From Propionibacteriaceae bacterium (lineage in GTDB: Bacteria; Actinomycetota; Actinomycetes; Propionibacteriales; Propionibacteriaceae): 64,000 bases of DNA. The notes under the pieces are model-generated. The model searched no databases. It worked only from the letters and a program-made list of their open reading frames with translations, and was not told the DNA's origin. This document shows positions 44,769 through 57,065 of the stretch, piece by piece. How positions within the stretch are numbered: the first letter of the stretch is position 1; every line of letters begins with the position of its first letter. Location of the stretch: contig JAFKJK010000019.1 in the NCBI GenBank assembly GCA_017306015.1, positions 20,737 through 84,736 of the forward strand, in the 5' to 3' direction. A program made the translations under genes and the position numbers.

Positions 44769-46012
44769 TGAACAAGTTCATCGAGTGGCTGGAGACCTCG
44801 TTCTCCCCACGAATGACGAAGATCAACAACAACGTCTGGATCCAGACCATCAAGGACTCGATCATGCAGACGCTCCCCTTCATCTTCCTGGGGTCGGTGT
44901 TCGCCATGCTGGCGATCCTGAACGAGTGGATCCCCTGGCTGCCGAGCTTCTGGACGCCGTGGGGCTGGACGATGGGCCTGGTGTCGCTGTTCATCTCCTT
45001 CCTGATCCCGTTCAACCTGATGGAGAAGAAGCGGCTGCGCAAGCAGCGGATCATCGCCGGCCTGTCCAGCCTGTCGCTGTTCCTGATCATCATCAGCCCC
45101 CAGGTGATCAAGGACGGCCAGCCGGGCTTCACCCACAGCGCGCTGGGCGCCGGCGGCATGTTCGTCGCCATCGTCGCCGGCATCTTCGCCGGCTGGGTGA
45201 TGAGCATGTTCGGCAAGTTCAGCTTCTTCAAGGAGGAGTCGGTCGTCCCCGACTTCGTCCGTGCCTGGTTCGACGCGATGCTGCCGGTGGGCATCGTCGT
45301 CGTCGCCGGCTGGGTCGTCGTCGACCTGCTGGGCTTCGACCTCTACAACACCATCCAGGCCGTCTTCATGCCGCTCGGCGCCGTCCTGGAGAGCCCGTGG
45401 GGCTTCGCGTTGATGATGTTCCTGTGGTGCTTCCTGTACTCGATGGGCATCTCGACCTGGGTGCTGACCCCGGTGACCTCGCCGGTGCTGCTCGCCGCGA
45501 TGCAGGCGAACATGGACGGCCACGCGGTCAACCTGGTCACCAACGCCACGATCTTCTCCACCTACCTGTGGTTCGGCGGCATCGGTGCCACCATGCCCCT
45601 GGTGTTCTTGATGATGCGGTCGAAGTCGGTCAAGATCAAGGCTCTGGGACGGGCCTGCCTGCCGCCGACGATCTTCAACATCAACGAGCCGGTCGTCTTC
45701 GGCGCCATCGCCTGGAACCCGACGCTGATGGTGCCGATGTGGCTGCAGGGGATCATCCCGCCGCTGGTCATCTGGCTGTTCACCAAGACCATCCCGTTTG
45801 CACCAATCCCGATGTACCAGTTCGAGATGTGGTACACACCTTTCCCGATCTCGACGTGGCTGACCACAGGCTCGATCACCGCGATGATCCTCATGCTCGG
45901 CATCTTCGCCCTGGCCACGGCAATCTGGTTCCCGTTCTTCAAGGCCTACGAGAAGCAGACCCTGCAGGGCGAGGTCACCGAGAGCTCGGCCGCGGCACCG
46001 GCAGCCGCCTGA
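44768..46012 (+). CDS. PTS lactose/cellobiose-type EIIC permease
   Basis: A 414-aa polytopic membrane protein: N-terminal NNVWIQTIKDSIMQTLPFIFLGSVF, several helices, and the substrate-domain segment LPPTIFNINEPVVFGAIAWNPTLMVPMWLQGIIPPLV (the FNINEPVVFG motif conserved in EIIC-Cel/Lac). It imports a beta-glucoside or beta-galactoside as its 6-phosphate. The Ala-rich tail ends the protein; EIIA follows. Confidence 0.93.
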   Translation: MNKFIEWLETSFSPRMTKINNNVWIQTIKDSIMQTLPFIFLGSVFAMLAILNEWIPWLPSFWTPWGWTMGLVSLFISFLIPFNLMEKKRLRKQRIIAGLSSLSLFLIIISPQVIKDGQPGFTHSALGAGGMFVAIVAGIFAGWVMSMFGKFSFFKEESVVPDFVRAWFDAMLPVGIVVVAGWVVVDLLGFDLYNTIQAVFMPLGAVLESPWGFALMMFLWCFLYSMGISTWVLTPVTSPVLLAAMQANMDGHAVNLVTNATIFSTYLWFGGIGATMPLVFLMMRSKSVKIKALGRACLPPTIFNINEPVVFGAIAWNPTLMVPMWLQGIIPPLVIWLFTKTIPFAPIPMYQFEMWYTPFPISTWLTTGSITAMILMLGIFALATAIWFPFFKAYEKQTLQGEVTESSAAAPAAA

Positions 46013-48755
<2,743 letters not shown>

Positions 48756-48826
48756 CCGGTCGGCCGTCCGCCGTGCCGTATCGGGAGCGACCCCGTCGGT
48801 CACAAGCTCGCTGCTCTACCGGCAGG

Positions 48827-49432
48827 TCAGCAGCGCTCGGTCGCCGAGGCGAAGCCCAGCCACGTGTGGTGGTTGCCGAACCAGCACCAGCCGACCTTCG
48901 GGGCGCCGCGTCGGGTGCGTCCGTCGCGCCCGGTGCCCCGGCTGATCCAGATGGCGGGCGTGCGGGCATCGAAGCCGCGAACGGTCGCCTTGCGCGAGCC
49001 GACGCACATGAAGCAGCGGTTGTGCTGCAGACGTCCGGGTTCCTGCAGCAGCCAACTGATGCCCTCGCTGATCGTGAGCGGCGTCTGGCCCCGGCCGAGA
49101 AGCTCGGGCAGGGCGTTCTTGGGCGTCCAGTCGAGGAGGTCAGCGCCGGCGTCCACGCCACGCGCCATGTACAAGGGTCGGTCGGGCACGAGGACCGGAT
49201 CGATGGGGATGAACTCGTCGAGGTCCGTCATGTCTTCGACGACGAAGCCGGGCTTGCCGTCGTTCCGCAGCAGCGGCGCGAGCAGGGAGGGCCGCACCAG
49301 CGTCGGGTGGACGCACACGATCCCGTCACCCTGGAGACCGTCCGCGAGCCGGCGGAACGCATCGGGTGAGAGGCCGGCCAGTTCGGCGATCCCCACCTCG
49401 GCCAATCGATCGACTTGCTGCGCCACCGTCAT
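48827..49432 (-). CDS. DUF5701 family protein
   Basis: A 201-aa actinobacterial protein matching my memory of DUF5701: AELAGLSPDAFRRLADGL, GKPGFVVEDMTDLDEFIPI, RGQTPLTISEGISWLLQEP, and the Cys/Trp-rich end GAPKVGWCWFGNHHTWLGFAS. Function unknown. ATG 49432 is chosen over an upstream start at 49540 because the extension is Arg/Pro-rich and lacks similarity. It is convergent with the HAD gene 72 bp away. Confidence 0.75.
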   Translation of the reverse strand: MTVAQQVDRLAEVGIAELAGLSPDAFRRLADGLQGDGIVCVHPTLVRPSLLAPLLRNDGKPGFVVEDMTDLDEFIPIDPVLVPDRPLYMARGVDAGADLLDWTPKNALPELLGRGQTPLTISEGISWLLQEPGRLQHNRCFMCVGSRKATVRGFDARTPAIWISRGTGRDGRTRRGAPKVGWCWFGNHHTWLGFASATERC

Positions 49433-49591
49433 CTGACCAGTGTGCCGGGGTTGGCAACGCCGGACGGGAGAGCGGCGTCGCGACGGAGGCTGGCCCAGCG
49501 TCCTGTGGATAACAGCCGGCGCCTGACGAGTTGTCCACAATCGCCAGACTCGCGCGGCCCATTTCGTCCCATCCTCCCGATGATGTCGGGC

Positions 49592-50499
49592 ATGGCGACC
49601 TCCATCGAGACCTTCACCGGGCAGGAAGACCGCGCGCGGGTCCTCCGTGAGATCCTGCGCCGCGGCGCCGCGGCGCCGCGTCCCCGGGCACCACCCTCGT
49701 CGCGCACATCGACCGCACCACGCAGGAGGTCCTCGGCGTGTGCAGTCTCCCGACGCCGCGTCCGGTCCTGGACGCGAAGTCCTGCTTCGACGACGAGTTG
49801 GTGCACTACCTGAACGAGCTGTTGTGCATCACCGCGCAGCAACTGGTTCCTGAGCGGACGCCGACCGGGCGAGGCTGGAGTCCCATCACCGGGGAGCTGA
49901 TCACGGTGGTGTGTCGCGAAGGCCCGGCCGAGATCACGGCGACCGAGACGCAGTACTGATGGGGCTGGCGCTACAGCAACCACCTCACCGCCGCTTTCGA
50001 CAGCGACGTGTACGTCGTGACTCCGCATGGCTGGGCCGCCATGCTCGGCGACTGGCGCGGACCGACTCCCACCCTGCCGTCCGGCGACGTCTTGATGGAC
50101 TGCGTCCCGGTCGTGCAGGAGGCGGAGAGGCTGCTCACCGACGCGTCGGACGTTCTCCTCACCCCCGAGCCGCGGGAGTGCCTGCTGTGTTACGTGAGCC
50201 GTATGGTCGACGCCTTCGGCTGCGATTGCAGTCTGCGATTCGCAACCCGCTACCGCGACCTGCGAGCGCCACGCGCGACGAGCCTGGAACGCCGGCTCGG
50301 ACAGGTCGGAGGCTTCTGCGACTGCGAGATCTTCCTCAACGGCTACGGCATGCTTCCCCGTTACTGGCTGCCGGGAGCGGTCGCGAACAACGGCGACGCC
50401 ACCGATGCGAGCTCGCCGGATCCGTTGCCGCAGTGCCTGGGGGTCCGACGCGGTTCCACCCAGCCATGCGGGCTCTGGCACCGGAGTCGACGGTGTTAG
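49592..50499 (+). pseudogene. Broken DUF2695 protein gene (frameshift and in-frame TGA)
   Basis: Three pieces read as one protein. ATG 49592 gives ETFTGQEDRARVLREILRRGAAA; a frameshift in the GC-rich repeat near 49665-49680 leads to GTTLVAHIDRTTQEVLGVCSLPTPRPVLDAKSCFDDELVHYLNEL...ETQY; an in-frame TGA (49957-49959) follows; then WGWRYSNHLTAAFDSDVYVVTPHGW and a DUF2695 domain, ECLLCYVSRMVDAFGCDCSLRFA...GGFCDCEIFLNGYG. Frame and order match across the stop. Either the gene is dead or these are sequence errors; the DUF2695 part from 50008 could be translated alone. Confidence 0.6.
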
Positions 50500-50599
50500 C
50501 CCGACTTCGTGGGGTGCACATCTGGCCGGGCGTGCGCACTCGTGCTCACCGGCGCGGCCAGCGCTTCCGTGAGCTGGACGCGCGTCCGATGATGGCTGG

Positions 50600-51040
50600 A
50601 TGCCACACGTTCTCCATTTCGACCACGTCGGCGTCACCGTCGCCGACCTCGACACCGCCGTCGCGTTCTTCGTGGGCCTCGGCCTGGAGGTGGAAGGCCG
50701 CACGTTCGTCGAGGGCGAATTCGTCGACACGGTGACGGGCATTCCCGACTCCAGGACCGAGATCGTGATGCTGCACGCGCCGGACGGCGGCACCGGGCTC
50801 GAGCTGTCGAGCTTCACCCGGCCGGACCACCTGCCCGGCTCACCGTCCGCTCCGGCGAACGAGCTCGGCCTGCGCAGTGTGGCTTTCCAGGTCCGCGACC
50901 TCGAGGCGACCGTCGACTGGGCGGCCGAGAACGGCTACGGCCTGGTCGGCGGGGTCGGCGAATACGAAGGCGTCTGGCGGATGGCCTACGTCCGCGGGCC
51001 CGAGGGGATCATCGTCGCGCTGGCCGAGCGGATCGGCTGA
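50600..51040 (+). CDS. VOC-family (glyoxalase/dioxygenase fold) protein
   Basis: A 146-aa vicinal-oxygen-chelate protein with two paired modules: HFDHVGVTVADLDTAVAFFVGLGLEVEGR and LRSVAFQVRDLEATVDWAAENG...WRMAYVRGPEGIIVALAERIG. Likely metal ligands are His in HFDHVG and Glu in EGIIVALAE. Specific substrate unknown. Stands alone between the broken DUF2695 gene and a DUF488 gene. Confidence 0.85.
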   Translation: MPHVLHFDHVGVTVADLDTAVAFFVGLGLEVEGRTFVEGEFVDTVTGIPDSRTEIVMLHAPDGGTGLELSSFTRPDHLPGSPSAPANELGLRSVAFQVRDLEATVDWAAENGYGLVGGVGEYEGVWRMAYVRGPEGIIVALAERIG

Positions 51041-51199
51041 GCGCGTCAGGCCGCGCCAGATGCCAGCGTCCGCGCGCGGCAGGGTCAGGATCCGCGCGAA
51101 CCGGGGGACGACCACGAAGCCCCGAAGGTCCAGGCCGGAGCGACCGCCGGTGTCTCCACGCAGGCCGAGGACGTCGGTGACGCGCTTGCCAGGTCGGCG

Positions 51200-51775
51200 A
51201 TGATGGCTGGGGAGGCGGTTCCGACCACGGTGTGGACCATCGGGCATTCGACGAGGCCGATCGAGGAGTTCATCGGCCTGCTGCGGGGCCAGGCGATCAC
51301 CCAACTGGTCGACATCCGCACCGTCCCCCGGTCCAGGCACAATCCGCAGTACGAACAGGACGCGTTGCGGGGCACCCTCACCGGAGCCGGCATCGCTTAC
51401 CACCAACTCAAGGCTCTCGGCGGGCTGCGTCCGGTGCGTCGTGACTCGGTCAACAGCGGCTGGAGGAACGCGTCCTTCCGCGGTTACGCCGACTACATGC
51501 AGACCGACCAGTTCGGCCAGGGGATCGCCGACCTGATCCGAATGGCGGAGCAAGCGCCGACCGCGATCATGTGCGCGGAGGCGGTGCCGTGGCGCTGCCA
51601 TCGCTCCCTGGTCGGCGACGCGCTGTTGGTCCGTGGGGTGAAGGTTCTGGACATCATCGGCGGCGCGGTACCCCGTCCGCACCCGCTGACGTCCTTCGCG
51701 GTGGTGGACGGTACCCGGATCACCTATCCCGGGGACGACGTCGCGGCTCCGAGTGCGGGCAGCGAGCGGTCGTGA
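51200..51775 (+). CDS. DUF488 domain protein
   Basis: A 191-aa DUF488 protein: TVWTIGHSTRPIEEFIGLLRGQAITQLVDIRTVPRSRHNPQY at the N-terminus and the conserved MCAEAVPWRCHRSLVGDALLVRGVKV near the C-terminus, whose two Cys and His resemble a metal or rhodanese-like site. Function in the family is unknown. Confidence 0.88.
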   Translation: MMAGEAVPTTVWTIGHSTRPIEEFIGLLRGQAITQLVDIRTVPRSRHNPQYEQDALRGTLTGAGIAYHQLKALGGLRPVRRDSVNSGWRNASFRGYADYMQTDQFGQGIADLIRMAEQAPTAIMCAEAVPWRCHRSLVGDALLVRGVKVLDIIGGAVPRPHPLTSFAVVDGTRITYPGDDVAAPSAGSERS

Positions 51776-51852
51776 GTCTGTCAGCAGTGCTTGCCGGGTG
51801 CCGGATCGGGCTCCCGCCACTCGTTGTCGGTGCGTACCGCTAGGTTCTGGTC

Positions 51853-52191
51853 ATGGCGATGCTCATCGTGGACTGTGTCACGATCAATGCCGTCAACCCG
51901 TCCGCATTGGCCCAGTTCTGGTCAGCGCTGGTCGGCGGCACTCCGCAGGACGCCGGCAACAGCTTCGTGCTGGTCAAGCCCGGTGACGGGCGGATACCGC
52001 TGCTCTTCCAGCGGTCGGACGCACCTGGCGCCCGGCTCGGCTGGGTGCACCTGGACTGCTCTGTCGAGGACAAGGACACGGCGATCGAGGAGATCGTTCG
52101 GCTGGGCGGGCAGCTGGTCGAGCACCGCTCGGACAGCAACGGCAGCTGGACGGTGATGGCTGACCCGGAGGGCAACCCGTTCTGCATCTGA
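51853..52191 (+). CDS. VOC-family glyoxalase-like protein
   Basis: A 112-aa single-module VOC protein of the glyoxalase_6 type: VDCVTINAVNPSALAQFWSALVGGTPQD, LGWVHLDCSVEDKDTAIEEIVRLGGQLV and the final WTVMADPEGNPFCI. Substrate unknown. A second VOC gene lies about 0.8 kb upstream, in a different subfamily. Confidence 0.85.
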   Translation: MAMLIVDCVTINAVNPSALAQFWSALVGGTPQDAGNSFVLVKPGDGRIPLLFQRSDAPGARLGWVHLDCSVEDKDTAIEEIVRLGGQLVEHRSDSNGSWTVMADPEGNPFCI

Positions 52192-52246
52192 TTCAGACCA
52201 CAGGCAGCCGGGGGCCAGTCGGCGGAGGACGTCGGCGCCGCTACCG

Positions 52247-52597
52247 CTAGCGGAGGATCTCGCGGGCGAAGCCGAGATAGCGGGTGCCGCGCCAGTCGAG
52301 GTGCCCCTCGTCGCCGACGACCAGCATCCCGGACTCCGACGGTGACACCTCCAGCTCGAGGCGTCCACCGGTCGCGAACTGGAACGTGACGTAGTAGCGC
52401 TGGTCGGCGGCCGTCCCGCTGCCGGTGACCTGGGAGCGCTTGTCGACGACCCGGGCTTCTGCCTGGAGTTCGGTCGCAGCACGGTCCCGCGAGCGACGAC
52501 GGCCGGCCCGGACGATCGCGAGCACGGTCGGGATCGCGACGAAGATCAGGATCACCGCCACGATCAGACCCACCACGATCAGCGGGAGGATGGCCAC
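52247..52597 (-). CDS. DUF2500-like membrane-anchored protein
   Basis: A 116-aa protein with one N-terminal transmembrane helix (LPLIVVGLIVAVILIFVAIPTVLAIV) and a small beta domain: ARVVDKRSQVTGS...YYVTFQFATGGRLELEVSPSESGMLVVGDEGHLDWRGTRYLGFAREI, which matches the DUF2500 pattern. Function unknown. Convergent with the VOC gene. Confidence 0.75.
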   Translation of the reverse strand: MAILPLIVVGLIVAVILIFVAIPTVLAIVRAGRRRSRDRAATELQAEARVVDKRSQVTGSGTAADQRYYVTFQFATGGRLELEVSPSESGMLVVGDEGHLDWRGTRYLGFAREILR

Positions 52598-52705
52598 GAC
52601 AGCAGACTAGCAATCCGATCACGGGGTCTGGCGGCCGGAGCGGTTCTCGTTCGACGTACCGGCCGCGGGTGGTAGGAACCGGCGCCCGGAGCCTAGGGTC
52701 GCCTT

Positions 52706-53209
52706 GTGACCACCACCGAACCGATCGACTGGCGTGCCGTGATCGCTGTGCTGGCGAATGGTGACTCGCGGGCTGTCTTCGCGGAGATCGTCGGCGGAAC
52801 CGTCCCGTCCGGCGCCGCTCGCGACCGCGCGCTCGCGCGGCTGAGCGCCATCGGTCTCGTCGAGGAGGGTCCGGACGGGCGTCCGGTGGTCGCGGAGGCG
52901 CGGCTGCGGGCGACGCTGAGGCAGGCGGCTCCGGAGCCGGTCACCGGAGTCGAGCGGTTCCTGTCCAGCGAAGGCCGGATCGTCGACTACCCGTCCCGCC
53001 GGACGGATCGGCATGACCTGCTGACGCTGATCGCTGGGCGGACGATCGGACCGGACGAGAACCTCTCCGAACCACAGCTCGGCGAGCGGCTGGCACGTTT
53101 CGCCGACGACGTGGCAACGCTGCGCCGCTACCTGGTGGACGCGGGGCTGTTGGCCCGATCCCCCGACGGACGCCGCTACCGACTCGCCCCCGCTGAGCCG
53201 GCTGGGTGA
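52706..53209 (+). CDS. DUF2087 domain protein
   Basis: A 167-aa protein. The N-terminal half looks like a winged helix (WRAVIAVLANGDSRAVFAEIVGG...LARLSAIGLVEEGPDG); the C-terminal half is a DUF2087 domain (RIVDYPSRRTDRHDLLTLIAG...LSEPQLGERLARFADDVATLRRYLVDAGLLARSPDGRRYR). Probably a DNA-binding or ArsR-like regulatory protein, target unknown. Confidence 0.8.
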   Translation: MTTTEPIDWRAVIAVLANGDSRAVFAEIVGGTVPSGAARDRALARLSAIGLVEEGPDGRPVVAEARLRATLRQAAPEPVTGVERFLSSEGRIVDYPSRRTDRHDLLTLIAGRTIGPDENLSEPQLGERLARFADDVATLRRYLVDAGLLARSPDGRRYRLAPAEPAG

Positions 53210-53214
53210 GACCG

Positions 53215-54015
53215 TCAGCCTCTGATCAGGGCCTGGAGTTCGCCGATGGGCAGGGTGCGGTGGCCGGTGTGGGTGGTGGTGAGGGTGCCGGTGCGTCCTG
53301 CGGTTGTCCAGGTGATCTGCCAGTGCGTGGTTGCGGTGACGGTGTAGTCGTGGCCCGGTCTGGATCGCTTCTGGTAGGTGTATCCGCAGGTGGGGGACGG
53401 GGTGCCGTACCGGTCGGGACGTGCCGGGTATTCGGTGGTGCGGGTGCAGGTGAGGTGATGGCCGTCGCCGAGGTCGAAGCTGGTTGAGGTCCGCTCGGCG
53501 GTGAGGGTCATGGTGAGTCCGTCGTGGGTTGCGGTGGCTTCGAGGGTGGTCGGCTTGTCGGTCCACAGCCAGATCGGGTAGCCGACGGCGAGCATCTTCC
53601 ACTCGTTGACCGAAGGGTCCGGCCCGAACCTGGGTGTCGGATCGGGCAGCCGCAGCGCGACCCGGACCTCGGCCTCGGTCGGTGGCGTGAACTCGCGGAT
53701 CGCGGTCAGGTCGCCTGGTTCGTCGACCGCACAGCGCAGGACGCTCGACTCGCCCGCGTCGGTCCGACAACCCGAGTCCGGTAACCGGGTAGGCGGAGGT
53801 TTGGGCAGCGGGCTCTCTGGTGCGTCCGGCTCGGGATTGGCCAATCCCCGGTGATCCCCCGGATGCTGGATGGTTAGTGCACCAGTCACTTCGCCGTTGC
53901 CAGCGCTCAACTGCGGATCAGCGTCATCGTCGGCCATCGCGGGCGATCCGGTCATGATGGCGCCGCCACATGAGATGAGAAGTGCGATCCAGAGCGTCGC
54001 GAAGCGCTTCAACAT
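53215..54015 (-). CDS. Exported hypothetical protein
   Basis: A 266-aa secreted protein with a signal peptide (MLKRFATLWIALLISCGGAIMTGSPAMA) and a beta-rich, Thr/Pro-rich mature part with two Cys pairs (SGCRTDAGESSVLRC; HLTCTRTTEY...TPSPTCGYTY). I do not recognise the family. Its start overlaps the stop of the upstream lipoprotein gene by about 7 bp, so the two form an operon and may work together at the cell surface. ATG 54015 is chosen over 54027 because the signal peptide begins there. Confidence 0.7.
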   Translation of the reverse strand: MLKRFATLWIALLISCGGAIMTGSPAMADDDADPQLSAGNGEVTGALTIQHPGDHRGLANPEPDAPESPLPKPPPTRLPDSGCRTDAGESSVLRCAVDEPGDLTAIREFTPPTEAEVRVALRLPDPTPRFGPDPSVNEWKMLAVGYPIWLWTDKPTTLEATATHDGLTMTLTAERTSTSFDLGDGHHLTCTRTTEYPARPDRYGTPSPTCGYTYQKRSRPGHDYTVTATTHWQITWTTAGRTGTLTTTHTGHRTLPIGELQALIRG

Positions 54016-54596
54016 GACGCCACCCACTTGCTGGTGATCTCGGCGATCTTCAACGTCGATCCCTCATGCACGAAGTAGAAGGTCTCTACGCCGTCTTCAT
54101 CCACGTGGTAGGTCCCCTTCCCGGGCCTCTTCAGTTCTACCTCCGAGATGTCGAGGCAGACTCTCACTGCGGACACCGAGCCGGACGATCTCTCCAGGAC
54201 GCGTTCCAGCGAGGCGATCTTGAACTCGCCCCCGATCATCTTGGTGCCGTCGCTGATCAGGTCGGCGTAGTTGGCCATCACCGACTTGAGCGCCTCGCCC
54301 GTGAGAATCTCGCCAAGCGTCGTGGTCGGCTCCGGCACTCCGCCAATCCTGTAGATGCGCTCGTCCTCAGCGATGAACCTGCGGAGAACAGCTTCGGCAT
54401 CCTCGTAGAGCTTGTTCTGGGCGGCGGCGTCCTGGTACTGGTTCTCGTAGCAGGCGTACGGGGTGCCGCCGGTGACCGGGGTGCAGGACCAGGACGGAGT
54501 GGCCTGCGGCAACGGTCCGGGTGGGCTGGTGACGCAGCCCGCGCAGATCAGTCCGATCGCGGTGGCGGCGAGTGCGGCAGTGCGTGGGTGTGACAT
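54009..54596 (-). CDS. Lipoprotein with NTF2-like domain
   Basis: A 195-aa lipoprotein: signal peptide ending LICAGC, then a mature domain (NKLYEDAEAVLRRFIAEDERIYRIGG...VRVCLDISEVELKRPGKGTYHVDEDGVETFYFVHEGSTLKIAEI) with the helix-then-sheet pattern of an NTF2-like fold, as in DUF6318-type actinobacterial lipoproteins. ATG 54596 follows GGAG at 5-nt spacing. Function unknown. Confidence 0.7.
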   Translation of the reverse strand: MSHPRTAALAATAIGLICAGCVTSPPGPLPQATPSWSCTPVTGGTPYACYENQYQDAAAQNKLYEDAEAVLRRFIAEDERIYRIGGVPEPTTTLGEILTGEALKSVMANYADLISDGTKMIGGEFKIASLERVLERSSGSVSAVRVCLDISEVELKRPGKGTYHVDEDGVETFYFVHEGSTLKIAEITSKWVASC

Positions 54597-54986
54597 CTTC
54601 ACTCCAGGGGGTGGGGAACCTGTCCGCGGTGGCCGGGGTACAGCCGCGATGCAAGGAATGGACGCCGCTTGTCCGGCAGCCTCGCACACTCCCGCCCGCC
54701 GGCGAAACCCACCAGCACCGAATTGTGGATAACCAGTGCGTTGTCCACACCCGTGACTGCTCCGGTGGGACGCCGCCATTATCGGCTCATCGCAATCGAC
54801 AGCGGGGTGGCGGTCGAGCGCTGCGGCGTTCGCGAAAGGGTCACGAACCTGTTCACGCCGGCGCGAGGGCGGACGAATCAGTAGGACGTGTGTGTTGTGG
54901 TGATGCGTCTCCCGGTTTCGTGATGGCAGGCTCGCGAGGTTTCAGTGCAGGCGTTTCGCCATTGATCGGTAGGTCGCGAGGGTGGG

Positions 54987-56351
54987 TTAGCTGCGGGTGG
55001 TGAAGCGGGCGTGCAGGCGTGGTCGTTGTTGGTGGTCGACGCGTCGGGGCGGGATGATTTCGGCGATTTGGTCTTGTCGGAGGCGGATTTGCCATCGGTC
55101 CTGGGGTGGGTTGTCTGGTCGGGCGGGTTCGCAGATGCCGTGGTGGTGCTTGCAGAGCAGGACGAGGTTGGTCAGGCTGGTGGGGCCGCCGAGGTACCAG
55201 GGGATGATGTGATGCGCTTCGCAGGCTTCGGGTGGGGCGCTGCAACCGGGGAACACGCAGCCGCCGTCGCGGACTTCGAGTGCGGCCCGGATGGTGGGGG
55301 TGACGAGCCGTTGGGAGCGTCCCACGTCGAGCGGTTCGGACCTGGATCCCAGCACCATGGGCAGGATCTCCGCATCGCACAGCAGTTGGCGCACCACCGA
55401 TGCCGGGAGGGGTTCGCCGCTGCGGGTCAGCCGGGCACCGAGGTCGAGATCGGTGCAGTGTTTGGCGAGTTTGTCGTGGGACAGGGTGATCACGATCCGG
55501 GGACGGTCCCCGCCATGGCTGGGTGCAAGTGACTGTTGGGCGTGGGTTCGGGCCATGGCGAGTAGCCCGTCAGCCCGGCGCATCGCCGAGGTCACATATT
55601 CGCTGTTGGGGTCGAGGCGTTCGATGCCGCGTTTTTCGGCGGCTGCGTAGGCTTCGACGATTTGGATGAACGGCTCGGCGTCGGCGACCGGCAGACTCCC
55701 ACGGATCAGCATTGATCCGTCCCCGTCGGGCCGGAAATCCAGGAATCTCCGTAACTGCGCCCGACCTTCCAGCCGTTCGAGCCGTTTGGCGTCCAACTCG
55801 TCGCCGGTCTCCGGGGACAGGACCTCGACCAGGTGGGCGGTCAAGTGGCGTAGGTCGTGGCTGTTGTGGCTGTCGGCGAACCCGACCATCAGCTGTTGGG
55901 CTTCGGTCACGGTGGCGGCGTCGAACTCCTTGGGCAGCTGTTCCAGCACCCCGGTGATCGCTTCGGCCTGCGCGGCGAGCACGGCTCCGGCGAGCGCGGC
56001 GTCGGCGATGATCGGGAACCGGCGCAGTCCCTTCCCGGCCTTGATCAGCCGTTTCGCCTCACCGGTGGTCAGGTTGATCGACTCAGCCAGCCAGGTGGAC
56101 GGCGAACATCCCCGCTCCGTCCACGCAGCGCTGGACGCGTCCACGCTGGCCGCGAGTTGCTGCTGCCAGGCCTGCACCCGGGCACCCAACCGGATCCCGT
56201 CCTGCAACAACGCGAGCTGCTCGGCATCACCGGGCAGGCGGAGCCGGTCATCGGTCAGGGCGTCCAGGCCGCGACCGATCAGCGCCAGAATCTGGCGATC
56301 GGTCAGCCCTTCGAACTCCCTTTCCATACCCTCCACACTAAACGTCGTCAC
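54987..56351 (-). CDS. DUF222 / 13E12-type HNH endonuclease
   Basis: A DUF222 protein of about 454 aa. The N-terminal helical part (LTDRQILALIGRGLDALTDDRLRLPGDAEQLALLQDGIRLGARVQAWQQQLAASVDASSAW) and ATSGEAKRLIKAGKGLRRFP-type segment precede a C-terminal HNH: GGCVFPGCSAPPEACEAHHIIPWYLGGPTSLTNLVLLCKHHHGICE. Such 13E12 proteins occur in many copies in actinomycetes, with unclear function. The start is uncertain: GTG 56351 or ATG 56327, the latter with GGAGG just 4 nt upstream. Confidence 0.88.
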   Translation of the reverse strand: MTTFSVEGMEREFEGLTDRQILALIGRGLDALTDDRLRLPGDAEQLALLQDGIRLGARVQAWQQQLAASVDASSAAWTERGCSPSTWLAESINLTTGEAKRLIKAGKGLRRFPIIADAALAGAVLAAQAEAITGVLEQLPKEFDAATVTEAQQLMVGFADSHNSHDLRHLTAHLVEVLSPETGDELDAKRLERLEGRAQLRRFLDFRPDGDGSMLIRGSLPVADAEPFIQIVEAYAAAEKRGIERLDPNSEYVTSAMRRADGLLAMARTHAQQSLAPSHGGDRPRIVITLSHDKLAKHCTDLDLGARLTRSGEPLPASVVRQLLCDAEILPMVLGSRSEPLDVGRSQRLVTPTIRAALEVRDGGCVFPGCSAPPEACEAHHIIPWYLGGPTSLTNLVLLCKHHHGICEPARPDNPPQDRWQIRLRQDQIAEIIPPRRVDHQQRPRLHARFTTRS

Positions 56352-56585
56352 TGACAACCCGTCCCGGAAAAGTCCCCCTTTCTGGCAGCTCCCCGAACGT
56401 TGCACAATCGCGCACTGGCCCTGCACAGAAGACCAACCCAGGCAGACGAAACAAACCGACCCTCTCATTGCCCCTCACGCGGTGTGAACGGCACAGGGCT
56501 GCCGAGCGCCGAATCCCCTCATTGACGTGGCTGGCCGCCGGCGCCCCGCAATGCGGCGTATCCGGGTGCCGGACGGGATTCGTGC

Positions 56586-57065
56586 CTAGGGCAGTGTCGG
56601 CAGCTGATGCGTCCGCTCGTATTCGGCGAGCATGCCGATCCGGCGCCGGTGGCGTTCCCCGCCGCTGAACGGCGTAGCCAGAAAGACCTCCACGAAACGG
56701 ATCGCGTCCTCTGCCGAGTGCATCCGGGCGCCGATGGCGGCGACATTGGCGTCGTTGTGCTCGCGAGCCAGCTGGGCAGTCTCCTCCGACCAGACCAGCG
56801 CCGCCCGGACGCCGGCGACCTTGTTGGCTGACATCTGCTCGCCATTGCCGGACCCACCGATGACGATCCCCAGCGCCTCGACCCCGGCCTGCTGGTCGGC
56901 CACGACGGCGGCCGCCGCCCGCAGGCAGAACACCGGATAGTCGTCCTCCGCGTCGTAGTGGAGTGCTCCGTGGTCGACCGGCTCGTGGCCGTGCCCGGTG
57001 AGCCAGGTGCACAGCCGAGCCTTCAGTTCGAAGCCGGCGTGGTCAGAACCGACGTGGACGCGCAT
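56586..57065 (-). CDS. rpiB: Ribose-5-phosphate isomerase B
   Basis: A 159-aa RpiB/LacAB-family isomerase: MRVHVGSDHAGFELKARL, GIVIGGSGNGEQMSANKVAGVRAALVWSEETAQLAREHNDANVAAIGARM and the tail RRIGMLAEYERTHQLPTLP. The GGSGNGEQ segment in place of the Cys-containing CGTGIG, and the tail, match Mycobacterium RpiB, where a Glu acts as base. It interconverts ribose-5-P and ribulose-5-P, and could link the pentose pathway to the xylose genes nearby. Confidence 0.92.
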   Translation of the reverse strand: MRVHVGSDHAGFELKARLCTWLTGHGHEPVDHGALHYDAEDDYPVFCLRAAAAVVADQQAGVEALGIVIGGSGNGEQMSANKVAGVRAALVWSEETAQLAREHNDANVAAIGARMHSAEDAIRFVEVFLATPFSGGERHRRRIGMLAEYERTHQLPTLP

